DNA from: Flavobacteriaceae bacterium | GTDB lineage: Bacteria; Bacteroidota; Bacteroidia; Flavobacteriales; Flavobacteriaceae | Length of the DNA stretch: 64,000 nt | Assembly: GCA_021151665.1 (NCBI GenBank) | Contig: JAGKWW010000003.1 | Location: forward strand, 62,001-126,000 | Reading direction: 5' to 3' | Shown: positions 32,000-38,974 of the stretch, piece by piece | Layout of the letters: the number at the start of each line of letters is the position of its first letter | Position numbering within the stretch: position 1 is the first letter of the stretch | The notes under the pieces: model-generated | The model's input: the letters and a program-made list of their open reading frames with translations, nothing else | Databases searched by the model: none | Told to the model about the DNA's origin: nothing | Position numbers and translations under genes: made by a program

Positions 32000-34216
32000 A
32001 TTATAAATCCTCGTCACCTTATCGATGCCATCAATCTTTTTGATGTTTTCAATAAGTTTTTTAAGTATCGTGTTATTCTGCACCACGACCGTGAGCTGCC
32101 CGTTGAAGATTCCCGCGTTTCCGCTTAACGATATGCTCTGGATATTCACGTGCATGTTGTTCGAAATCACTTTAGTAAGCTCGTTAGTAAGCCCCAGCGT
32201 ATCGATACCGGTGATCTTTAGCGTAGCCTTGAACTCTTCCTGAGACGAATCGATCCACTTTGCCGGAATGATGCGGTAGGCAAAGTTGCTCTGCAGCCTG
32301 ATGGCATTCGGGCAGTCTTTTTTGTGGACTTTTATGCCTTCATTTATCGTGACAAACCCAAACACGTCATCACCCGGTATCGGGTTGCAGCAACTGGAAA
32401 GCTTGTAGTCAAGCTTGTCTTCATTTTTGCCGAACACCAGCTGGTCGTAGTTGCGCGATAGTTCTTCCCGCTGCACCTGTTCCTGCGGAAGGTTGGGCGC
32501 CCGCTTGATTCTGTTCTTGAAGAAGTTCATGAACGTGTTGCTTTTCTGCGCGGCGTAGTCTTTCAGCTGCTGGTTGTCAATGGTGCCAACGCCTACGCGG
32601 TAAAACAGGTCAAGGCTCGTTTTCAGCTTGAAGTAGTTTACCAGCTCGTTGATGGTAGCCTCATTCAGCGTGATCTTCATATGGCGCAGCTTTCTCGTAA
32701 GCAACTCTTTGCCTTCTTCGCCTATCTTCTTGGTACTCTCGTTCAGTACGTTCTTTATCTTATTCTTCGCTCGCGCGGTGGTTACATAGTCCAGCCACTG
32801 CGGACTCGGCTTCTGGTTTTGCGACGTGATCACCTCCACCTGGTCGCCGCTGTTGAGGACATAGTTCAGCGGAACCAGCTTTCCGTTTACGCGCGTTCCC
32901 CGTGTATGCACGCCCACCTCAGAGTGGATGCTGAAAGCAAAATCCAGCGAGGTGGCGCCTTTCGGCAAAGATTTAATTTCCCCTTTCGGCGTAAATACAT
33001 AGATCTCTTTGGCGTAAAGGTTCAGCTTAAAGTCTTCCACAAAATCTACGGCATTGCCCGAAGTATTTTCGAGCGCTTCCTTCAGCAGGTTGAGCCAGGT
33101 TTCCAGCCCGTGCTCTTCGGTAGCGCCGCCCTGCTTGTATTTGTAGTGTGCTGCGTAACCTTTTTCTGCTACCTCGTCCATACGCTCGCTGCGGACCTGT
33201 ATCTCTACCCAACGCCCTTTCGGACCCATAACCGTAATGTGCAGCGCCTCGTAGCCGGTAGATTTGGGAGATGATATCCAGTCGCGGAGGCGGCTTGGGC
33301 TCGGGCGGTAATGGTCGGTTACGATCGAATAGATCTTCCAGGCAAGGAATTTTTCCTCCTGTGGCGCCGCTTTGTAAATGATGCGGAGTGCGAACTTATC
33401 GTACACCTCGTCAAAGGTTACGCCCTGCGCCATCATTTTGCGGCGTATGGAGTAGATCGATTTCGGCCGGCCTTTAATGGTATATTCAATACCTTCGGCA
33501 TCCAGCGCATTTTTAAGCACATCGCTAATCGACTGTATGTAGGCATCCTGCTCCTGCTTGGTCTCCTTCATCTTGCTCACGATGTCGTTGTACACCCCAG
33601 GCTCAGTATACTTGAGGCCAAGGTCTTCGAGTTCGGTTTTTATGTTGTAAAGCCCGAGGCGGTGGGCAAGGGGCGCGTAGATGTACAGCGTTTCCGAAGC
33701 GATCTTTGCCTGCTTGTAGTCGGCCATGCTTTCCATGGTCTGCATGTTGTGCAGCCTGTCAGCGATCTTGATAAGGATCACGCGCACATCGTCATTCAGG
33801 GTGAGGAGCATCTTGCGGAAGTTCTCCGCCTGCACCGATATCTCCTGGTCGGTTTTCACCTGGGCAATCTTGGTAAGGCCCTCTACGATCTGCGCGATCT
33901 TGGGGTTGAACATCTCCTCGATCTGCTTCACGGTAATATCGGTGTCTTCTACCACATCGTGCAGCAGGGCAGAAGCGATAGAAGTGGCGCCAAGCCCTAT
34001 TTCGCTGGCCACAATTTTCGCTACGGCTATCGGGTGGAAAATGTAGGCCTCGCCGCTTTTGCGGCGTTGGTCTTTGTGCGCATCTACCGCCACATCAAAG
34101 GCTTTGCGGATGAGTTTCTTATCATCTTCGCTCAGCGTTTGGTAACTGATGCGCAGCAGTTCCTTATATTCTTTGGCAATGGCCTTATTTTCCAGCTCTA
34201 TATCTATCTCGGTCAT
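31997..34216 (-). CDS. Bifunctional (p)ppGpp synthetase/hydrolase, RelA/SpoT family
   Basis: A 739-aa stringent-response enzyme. The hydrolase HD domain is intact: RRKSGEAYIFHPIAVA (His61) and ASALLHDVVEDTD (His-Asp 86-87, then ED). The synthetase domain (about 230-370) has the GRPKSIYSIRRKM and DKFALRIIYKA segments. TGS follows (KEIYVFTPKGEIKSLPKGATSLDFAFSIHSEVG, at 32920-33020), then a zinc-finger-like helical region with the pair CCNPIPGD, and a C-terminal ACT domain. Long-form Rel with both activities is the usual single enzyme in Bacteroidota. It acts on the ribosome-bound or free enzyme, tuning growth to starvation. Confidence 0.96.
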   Translation of the reverse strand: MTEIDIELENKAIAKEYKELLRISYQTLSEDDKKLIRKAFDVAVDAHKDQRRKSGEAYIFHPIAVAKIVASEIGLGATSIASALLHDVVEDTDITVKQIEEMFNPKIAQIVEGLTKIAQVKTDQEISVQAENFRKMLLTLNDDVRVILIKIADRLHNMQTMESMADYKQAKIASETLYIYAPLAHRLGLYNIKTELEDLGLKYTEPGVYNDIVSKMKETKQEQDAYIQSISDVLKNALDAEGIEYTIKGRPKSIYSIRRKMMAQGVTFDEVYDKFALRIIYKAAPQEEKFLAWKIYSIVTDHYRPSPSRLRDWISSPKSTGYEALHITVMGPKGRWVEIQVRSERMDEVAEKGYAAHYKYKQGGATEEHGLETWLNLLKEALENTSGNAVDFVEDFKLNLYAKEIYVFTPKGEIKSLPKGATSLDFAFSIHSEVGVHTRGTRVNGKLVPLNYVLNSGDQVEVITSQNQKPSPQWLDYVTTARAKNKIKNVLNESTKKIGEEGKELLTRKLRHMKITLNEATINELVNYFKLKTSLDLFYRVGVGTIDNQQLKDYAAQKSNTFMNFFKNRIKRAPNLPQEQVQREELSRNYDQLVFGKNEDKLDYKLSSCCNPIPGDDVFGFVTINEGIKVHKKDCPNAIRLQSNFAYRIIPAKWIDSSQEEFKATLKITGIDTLGLTNELTKVISNNMHVNIQSISLSGNAGIFNGQLTVVVQNNTILKKLIENIKKIDGIDKVTRIYN

Positions 34217-34684
34217 ATATCTGTAACAATAGCCCTAAATATAGTGAAATAAAACCGCTTTTGCAATAGGAGGTGTGTAAGATAATATAAACAAAATGGA
34301 GGTAGATGTAAAAGCATCAGGAGCAGTAAGCACATAGGCTATTGCTAAACGGCGCACCTGCTGTCCGCTGTATCTGCACAATAGCCCTGTCATCCTGAGC
34401 CTGTCGAAGGGGCTATTGTGCAGGATGCCGCTCCCATCAGGGCTGGGGGGGATAGCATGGAGTGCAAATTGGCGCTGTTGACTATTCCCTTCGCGATTGG
34501 GGTAAGAATTTGTAATTTAAGTTAGTGAGATTGTAATGAGAGCATATTTAGGCACGGATTACAAATCCGCGCCAGCGGGGTCTCTAGGCGAGGAATGAAA
34601 CGCGAGCCATGGGTTGTTACGATAAATATAGACAATTGTCTGATTATATGCTATAAATTAAAGTCATATATTCTAAGAAATATT
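34217..34684. repeat. Non-coding gap with dispersed palindromic elements
   Basis: A 468-bp gap without a supported gene. At 34375-34422 a perfect 13-bp inverted repeat (TGCACAATAGCCC / GGGCTATTGTGCA) encloses 22 nt that contain CATCCTGAGCCTGTCGAAG, a word I know as a widespread intergenic repeat in bacteria. A part copy (GGCTATTG) lies at about 34338. At 34551-34573 GGCACGGATT-aca-AATCCGCGCC is another hairpin with one mismatch. No -7 box with a gene behind it was found on the plus strand. Confidence 0.55.
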
Positions 34685-35356
34685 TTAAAATATACACTTA
34701 AGCTGGTTGGATAAGATTAAAATTTCCGCCTCTTCCTTTTCTGTCACATATGCAAAAATGTCTTTTTTTTTCACGTACATTTGTTGAATTGTGGATTGGT
34801 ATGACACCCCCTCCGATATGCAATTGTATATAGAATATTTTTCTTTGTAGAATAGCGCAATATCCTTAGATAAAGTATATGATAGACCGATATTGTCCCG
34901 ATGGGGAAATCTATCGAATTTTCCATAATTATTCAAATGTTTCCTTAAAACCATTCCCCTGTAAACAAGATTGTTTTCCGGAAGTGCTTTCAATTGATAA
35001 TTTTCTCGTTCACTCATAAATGAACTGCTATGCAATCTTGACTCAAAAAACAATTTGTACCAAATATGACGATTACCAAAAATCTCTTGGCCATTATTTA
35101 TCCATAAAATTCTCAGTAACCTCCAATATTCTTCATCCGAGATTTTATAATCTGTTCGTCTCTTAACAAACAGATTATGAAAATTTGTAATTTGCGAGTA
35201 GTTAGGGAGTGTATTGAAGTAGCTTGTCCAATTTTCTGAAGTTATATATTGTAGTAAAAGATTTTTCCGTTCAGCTAACAACTCTTGAATTTCGTTAGAT
35301 GAAAATTTGGAACAGTTCTCAAGAAATAATTCAGGATGACGAAAAAATATTATCAC
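34685..35356 (-). CDS. Putative ADP-ribosyltransferase-fold protein (candidate toxin)
   Basis: A 223-aa protein with no signal peptide. The N-terminal 120 residues are helical and unfamiliar. The C-terminal 100 residues show the order of an R-S-E type ADP-ribosyltransferase: NLVYRGMVL (Arg133), GLSYTLSKDIALFYKEKY (157-174, the S-x-T-x-S and following helix as in 'GLSWTT...A..FA' hypothetical families), then VKKKDIFAYVTEKEEAEILIL with the E-x-E candidate at 209-211. Transfer to a protein or nucleic acid is inferred only. GTG is the only start in this frame; a better ATG at 35402 is out of frame by one base in a T6 run. The region is visibly A/T-rich. It lies 56 bp downstream of the HEPN-like gene on the same strand. 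Confidence 0.6.
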   Translation of the reverse strand: MIIFFRHPELFLENCSKFSSNEIQELLAERKNLLLQYITSENWTSYFNTLPNYSQITNFHNLFVKRRTDYKISDEEYWRLLRILWINNGQEIFGNRHIWYKLFFESRLHSSSFMSERENYQLKALPENNLVYRGMVLRKHLNNYGKFDRFPHRDNIGLSYTLSKDIALFYKEKYSIYNCISEGVSYQSTIQQMYVKKKDIFAYVTEKEEAEILILSNQLKCIF

Positions 35357-35412
35357 CTTCCTTAAAAAGAAACTGATTCATATGCCATTGTTCGATTTTC
35401 ATAATTGCTAGT

Positions 35413-35958
35413 TTAATTAGTTTTATTAAAAGAGTCTTTTAGAACATCATGTCTTAAGTCAAATTTTTCATGTTGTCCATCGCTCCATTTATAATTAATT
35501 CTAGCACAACTCATCAAATCGATAATTTGAACAATTAACTTTATAGCGGGTGTAAAGTTATATTTTACCTCGTATTCGTTATCTTCAGAACCTACTTGAA
35601 GGTGAGCTAATTTGGTATTCCTTCGGACTTTTTTTAATTGGCTAATAAGTTCGCTAAATTCCAAAATCTTTTCCGTGATTGCTGATTTATAAGGGTGATC
35701 TGGTGCCAATTCTGATTTTGCCTTTGGAAATGAATGTACACCCTTAGTAGTGTCGTCGAATTTACAAATTCTTATCGTTAAATCATTTTCAATTGTCTTA
35801 AGTGAAATTAGCCTATCAACAAAGTCTGATCTTGAAATATTCTTCAGGTCATTAAGCCTTGATATTCTATCAAAAGCGAGCTGGATTCTTAACATCATCA
35901 ATGCTTCCGTTTTGAAAGCTTCTATGTGCTTTTCCAATTTGGTATTTGAATTTTTCAT
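35413..35958 (-). CDS. HEPN-like protein (candidate RNase or antitoxin partner)
   Basis: A 181-aa, mostly helical soluble protein. Residues 112-119 read RRNTKLAHL; Arg113-Asn114 and His119 form RNx4H, the catalytic motif of HEPN ribonucleases, in a helix preceded by FSELISQLKKV and followed by a second helix pair. The spacing and 'xAHL' ending resemble the AbiU2-type HEPN group. Its gene is A/T-rich with a likely -7-like TATATTTA upstream and follows the terminator of the SDR gene. It precedes the ART-like gene, so the two form a unit. Either may be toxin; a HEPN partner of an ART domain is not a pair I can name. Confidence 0.6.
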   Translation of the reverse strand: MKNSNTKLEKHIEAFKTEALMMLRIQLAFDRISRLNDLKNISRSDFVDRLISLKTIENDLTIRICKFDDTTKGVHSFPKAKSELAPDHPYKSAITEKILEFSELISQLKKVRRNTKLAHLQVGSEDNEYEVKYNFTPAIKLIVQIIDLMSCARINYKWSDGQHEKFDLRHDVLKDSFNKTN

Positions 35959-35994
35959 TAATGATATTTATTTGCTTAAATGTCACGCTAAATA

Positions 35995-36020
35995 TAAAAA
36001 AAACGGGCTTTCGCCCGTTC
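35995..36020 (-). terminator. Intrinsic terminator of the SDR gene
   Basis: Minus strand: AACGGGC, loop GAAA, GCCCGTT, then a T-rich run (eight T). It ends the transcript of the SDR gene and leaves the HEPN/ART pair with its own promoter. Confidence 0.85.
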
Positions 36021-36052
36021 TTCCTTCAATATAAATCCTAAAAAACAAGTTA

Positions 36053-36793
36053 TTATAACCCACCCGAAGCCTTAATGGTCTGGCCCGTGATCCAGCCCGC
36101 ATCTTCAGTGGCCAGGTAGGTCACGGCGCGTGCAATATCTTCGGGTGCGCCCAGCCTGCCCAGTGGAGTAGTGGCCACAAGGTGCTGCTCGAACTCACTT
36201 CCTTTAATGCCTGCGGTGGCAAAGCCTTCGGTATCTACCGGGCCGGGGAGTACAGCGTTCACGCGGATGCCTTTCGGGCCCAATTCTTTAGCCAGCGTTT
36301 TCGTGATCACGTCTACCGCGCCTTTGGTCGCCGAATAGATAGCGGAATTCACCGGCGGATCGATGCTCACCACAGAGCTAATATTGATAATGCTGCCGCC
36401 TTTGGGCAAATGCTTCACGGCGCGGCCGGATACCAGCACCGGACCCAAAACGTTGGTGCTGAACTGCCTTTCATAATGCTCTACGGTCACTTCCTCAATC
36501 GGTGCAAACTCATATACGCCTGCATTGTTAACTACAATGTCTACGCTGCCAAATGCTTTCAGCGTTTCGTCAAACAGGCGGTTTACGTCCTCCTGGTTGG
36601 AGGTGTTGGCCTGCACGGCAATGGCTTTTCCGCCTTCGCCCGCAATCTGGCTTACTACCTTATCTGCGCCCTCGCGGCTGGTGGCATAATTTACGGTTAC
36701 TGCTGCGCCTTCTGCCGCCAGATGGCGTGCTATGGCTGCGCCTATCCCTTTGGAGGCGCCGGTTACTATGGCTGTTTTTCCTTTCAGTCTCAT
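36053..36793 (-). CDS. SDR-family oxidoreductase
   Basis: A 246-aa classical short-chain dehydrogenase. TAIVTGASKGIGAAIARHLAAEG is the TGxxxGxG cofactor motif. DIVVNNAGVYEF is the NNAG motif, IINISSVVSIDPPVNSAIYSATKGAVDVI contains the catalytic Ser, Tyr and Lys (Y-x-x-x-K), and IRVNAVLPGPVDTEGF is the C-terminal part. Best general match is 3-oxoacyl-ACP reductase/glucose-dehydrogenase-like enzymes. The substrate is not determined. It lies downstream of the ArsR-type gene, and its start region shares a 12-bp word with the ArsR promoter. Confidence 0.9.
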   Translation of the reverse strand: MRLKGKTAIVTGASKGIGAAIARHLAAEGAAVTVNYATSREGADKVVSQIAGEGGKAIAVQANTSNQEDVNRLFDETLKAFGSVDIVVNNAGVYEFAPIEEVTVEHYERQFSTNVLGPVLVSGRAVKHLPKGGSIINISSVVSIDPPVNSAIYSATKGAVDVITKTLAKELGPKGIRVNAVLPGPVDTEGFATAGIKGSEFEQHLVATTPLGRLGAPEDIARAVTYLATEDAGWITGQTIKASGGL

Positions 36794-36798
36794 GGTTT

Positions 36799-36810
36799 AA
36801 TGTATCAATT
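36799..36810 (-). promoter_or_regulatory. Shared word AATTGATACATT, candidate ArsR-type operator (SDR copy)
   Basis: Read on the minus strand, AATTGATACATT ends 5 bp before the SDR start codon (36793). The same 12 bases recur at 37200-37211 over the -7 box of the ArsR gene. Confidence 0.4.
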
Positions 36811-36910
36811 TATTTAAATTAATCAATATTTTTAAGTGTAACAATTTCCGGATGTATTACGGAGCAAAGCTACAAAATATATTAATACATTTAAATATTT
36901 CGATACAAAA

Positions 36911-37192
36911 TTATTTCAGGGAAGCCAGGAAACCGATGTAACCATCTACCACTTTGGGGTCTATGGTGTACTTGATGTTACGGCCTTCCTTCTCAGAAAG
37001 CACAACGCCAGCCTCGGTAAGCTGCTTAAGGTGGTGCGATATGGAGGGTTGCGAAAGTTTTACCACATTGCTAAGGCACGCGCATTGCAGCTCGCCATTT
37101 TGCTTTATTTCCTGCAAAATGCGAAGCCGGTGCGGGTCGGCCAGCGCTTTCGAGATGCGCTCTATGTCCTTCGGTGTCATTTCCATATTCAT
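36911..37192 (-). CDS. ArsR-family transcriptional regulator
   Basis: A 93-aa winged-helix repressor-type protein. DIERISKALADPHRLRILQEI is the family N-terminal helix, LSQPSISHHLKQLTEAGVV the recognition helix and EKEGRNIKYTIDPKVVDGYI the wing and dimer part. Cys37 and Cys39 (QCACLS) sit where ArsR/SmtB proteins have the ELCVC metal-binding pair, so thiol, metal(loid) or redox sensing is possible. The ATG at 37192 is chosen because the TACATTTG -7 box ends 5 bp upstream. It may control the SDR gene. Confidence 0.88.
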   Translation of the reverse strand: MNMEMTPKDIERISKALADPHRLRILQEIKQNGELQCACLSNVVKLSQPSISHHLKQLTEAGVVLSEKEGRNIKYTIDPKVVDGYIGFLASLK

Positions 37193-37197
37193 ATATG

Positions 37198-37229
37198 CAA
37201 ATGTATCAATTAAGACGCGACGGTGCAAA
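37198..37229 (-). promoter_or_regulatory. ArsR-gene promoter (TTTG-N20-TACATTTG) with overlapping operator word
   Basis: On the minus strand: TTTG at 37229-37226, TACATTTG at 37205-37198, spacing 20 bp. The word AATTGATACATT (37211-37200) spans the -7 box, a position suited to autorepression. The -33 lies in the 3' end of the upstream membrane-protein gene. Confidence 0.55.
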
Positions 37230-37631
37230 TGCCGGATGAGCAATGCGTACTGGCGGAATTTCCCGCAATAGTATTATGACTAATAATATTTGTACAATAG
37301 TGAGACCTATGTAAAACTGTTTCCAGCTAATTTCAAAATTGAGCAGGAGTTCGGAAGGATTAATCCTTTTTGTTTTGAAAGCGGGAAGATAGGTTGCCAT
37401 TTTTTGGTAGAACGGAAAAACCACCGAGAGCAATATGAAGGCAAGGTCAATAGCTACGATAGTAAACAAACCTTCTTTTGGACCAAGATGTAGGCGCTTT
37501 AAAAAATATCCTGACGGTATTAAAAGGATATACCCGCTAATAAATATTACTATTTTGGGAAAACCTTTTTTCAAGCAGAGGTAGAAGCCAAAATTCTTTA
37601 GTACAATAAAAAGAATTAATACTATTTTCAT
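37206..37631 (-). CDS. Integral membrane hypothetical protein
   Basis: A 141-aa protein with about four hydrophobic segments (residues 1-20, 27-43, 56-75, 106-124). The segments alternate with basic loops (CLKKGFPK; FLKRLHLGPKEG; AFKTKRINPS). No recognised family. The stop at 37206 lies within the promoter of the ArsR gene, so transcription of this gene could interfere with that promoter or co-transcribe the downstream gene. It follows the secreted protein gene by 12 bp. Confidence 0.65.
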   Translation of the reverse strand: MKIVLILFIVLKNFGFYLCLKKGFPKIVIFISGYILLIPSGYFLKRLHLGPKEGLFTIVAIDLAFILLSVVFPFYQKMATYLPAFKTKRINPSELLLNFEISWKQFYIGLTIVQILLVIILLREIPPVRIAHPAFAPSRLN

Positions 37632-37643
37632 GTTTAAGCCACT

Positions 37644-38171
37644 TTACTCACAAGGAAAATAACATTCTATGGCCGCCAGTAGCCCGTTGCTAAAATAGAA
37701 TTTCCAGATACCGTCTTCCGGGTCGCGCGTGGGGAAAAACGCAACTTTCAGGGTTTTCATCTTGCCGAATTCCCCATCTTCCATAAAGGCAGACGTGTTA
37801 GGAAATACCTTCGCAAACTGTCCCAGCGTAGTTGTGGCGTCAAAGCGCACGCCTTTATGCGTAAAGAACATCCCGCTTTTTTTCGATAGTATAATGTACC
37901 GGAAGTTCATAACGCCGTTGTCTTCCTCAAACATAGCGCCTTTGTAATATACATATCGGAATTTACTATCGGCATCCGCTTCGCACAGCTTGCTGTAGTC
38001 GGGCTTTACAATACTGTCGGCTTTTTTGTAAATGGCATCAAAGTCGCGTTTGGTAATGCTCATCGTCAGCTTGTTGTTCAGCGTTGCCTGGTCCCAGTCT
38101 ATAAATTCAGGCTGCTGTGCCGAAAGGCCTGCCGCGATAAAAAGAAATAGTAAGCAGATTGTTTGTTTCAT
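37644..38171 (-). CDS. Secreted hypothetical protein
   Basis: A 175-aa protein with signal peptide MKQTICLLFLFIAAGLSAQ. The mature domain is a mixed alpha/beta of about 155 residues with two cysteines (CEADADS; IECYFPCE) and a C-terminal CYFPCE end. No membrane segment, lipobox or known motif. It lies 14 bp downstream of the TrmH gene and 12 bp upstream of the small membrane protein, suggesting one transcript. Confidence 0.72.
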   Translation of the reverse strand: MKQTICLLFLFIAAGLSAQQPEFIDWDQATLNNKLTMSITKRDFDAIYKKADSIVKPDYSKLCEADADSKFRYVYYKGAMFEEDNGVMNFRYIILSKKSGMFFTHKGVRFDATTTLGQFAKVFPNTSAFMEDGEFGKMKTLKVAFFPTRDPEDGIWKFYFSNGLLAAIECYFPCE

Positions 38172-38185
38172 AGGTGTTTAGAAAA

Positions 38186-38974
38186 TTAAAATCCCCGCTG
38201 CCTTTTGGCTTCAAAAATAAGGATGGCCGCCGCTACCGATACGTTCATTGAGTCGATAGCGCCCTGCATCGGGATAATGATATTTTGGGTAGAAGCCGCA
38301 CGCCACGCCTCGGTAAGACCCGTGGCTTCGGTGCCAACAACTAATGCACTCGGCGCAGCATAATCGCACGTGTGGTATTGTGTAGAATCCTGCAAACTAG
38401 CACAGTATATATTTATATTCCTTTCTTTCAGGAAGGCAATTACCTCATCGGTAGTACCGGTGGCAATATTGTTGGTAAACAGGCACCCCACGCTCGAGCG
38501 TACGATGTTGGGATTGTAGAGGTCGGTCCTGGGGTTTGCAATAATTACGGCATCCAGCGCCGCAGCATCGGCAGTACGCAGCATGGCGCCAAGGTTTCCC
38601 GGCTTTTCGGTAGCCTCTGCTACCAGTATCAGCGGATTATCGCCAAGCTTAAGGTCATTTAGCGACAGCGTCTTCATTTTCGCCACAGCAATAATGCCCT
38701 CGGTAGTATCACGGTAGGCCAGCTTCTGGTACACCTCGCGCGAAATGGAAATCAATTCCGCCCGTCCTGCCAGCTTTTTCACTTCGCGTTCTTCCAGCAT
38801 ATCCGGGACGAATAGTACGGTTTCCAGTTCATACCCGCCCTTTTTAGCCAACATCAGTTCGCGCTGCCCCTCGATTAAAAAGGTACCGCTTTGCTTGCGT
38901 GCACGCGCTTTGTCCTGTAGCTGTACAAGCTGTTTTATAAAAGTGTTCTGGGCACTGGTTATTTCCTTGATCAT
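38186..38974 (-). CDS. TrmH/SpoU-family RNA 2'-O-methyltransferase
   Basis: A 262-aa SPOUT methyltransferase. The N-terminal domain (SAQNTFIKQLVQLQDKARARKQSGTFLIEGQREL) is the family's RNA-binding part. The C-terminal knot domain has LILVAEATEKPGNLGAMLRTADAA (motif 1, the N-x-G-x-x-x-R element), ALVVGTEATGLTEAW (motif 2) and IIIPMQGAIDSMNVSVAAAI (motif 3). The target is probably a ribose in 23S rRNA or tRNA; which one cannot be told. The ATG overlaps the upstream membrane gene by 4 bp. Confidence 0.93.
   Translation of the reverse strand: MIKEITSAQNTFIKQLVQLQDKARARKQSGTFLIEGQRELMLAKKGGYELETVLFVPDMLEEREVKKLAGRAELISISREVYQKLAYRDTTEGIIAVAKMKTLSLNDLKLGDNPLILVAEATEKPGNLGAMLRTADAAALDAVIIANPRTDLYNPNIVRSSVGCLFTNNIATGTTDEVIAFLKERNINIYCASLQDSTQYHTCDYAAPSALVVGTEATGLTEAWRAASTQNIIIPMQGAIDSMNVSVAAAILIFEAKRQRGF

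Noticed and set aside
33311..34252. 313-codon plus-strand frame antisense to Rel/SpoT
   Set aside because: Falls within the conserved HD and synthetase domains on the other strand and encodes no known motif.
34217..34684. tRNA or other structured RNA gene
   Set aside because: No cloverleaf or conserved T-loop was found; the hairpins match dispersed repeats instead.
35345..35366. Shine-Dalgarno AAGGAAG just before the GTG at 35356 as proof of that start
   Set aside because: It directly abuts the GTG, too close for normal spacing, and the phylum rarely uses such sites; the ATG at 35402 with a frameshift is at least as plausible.
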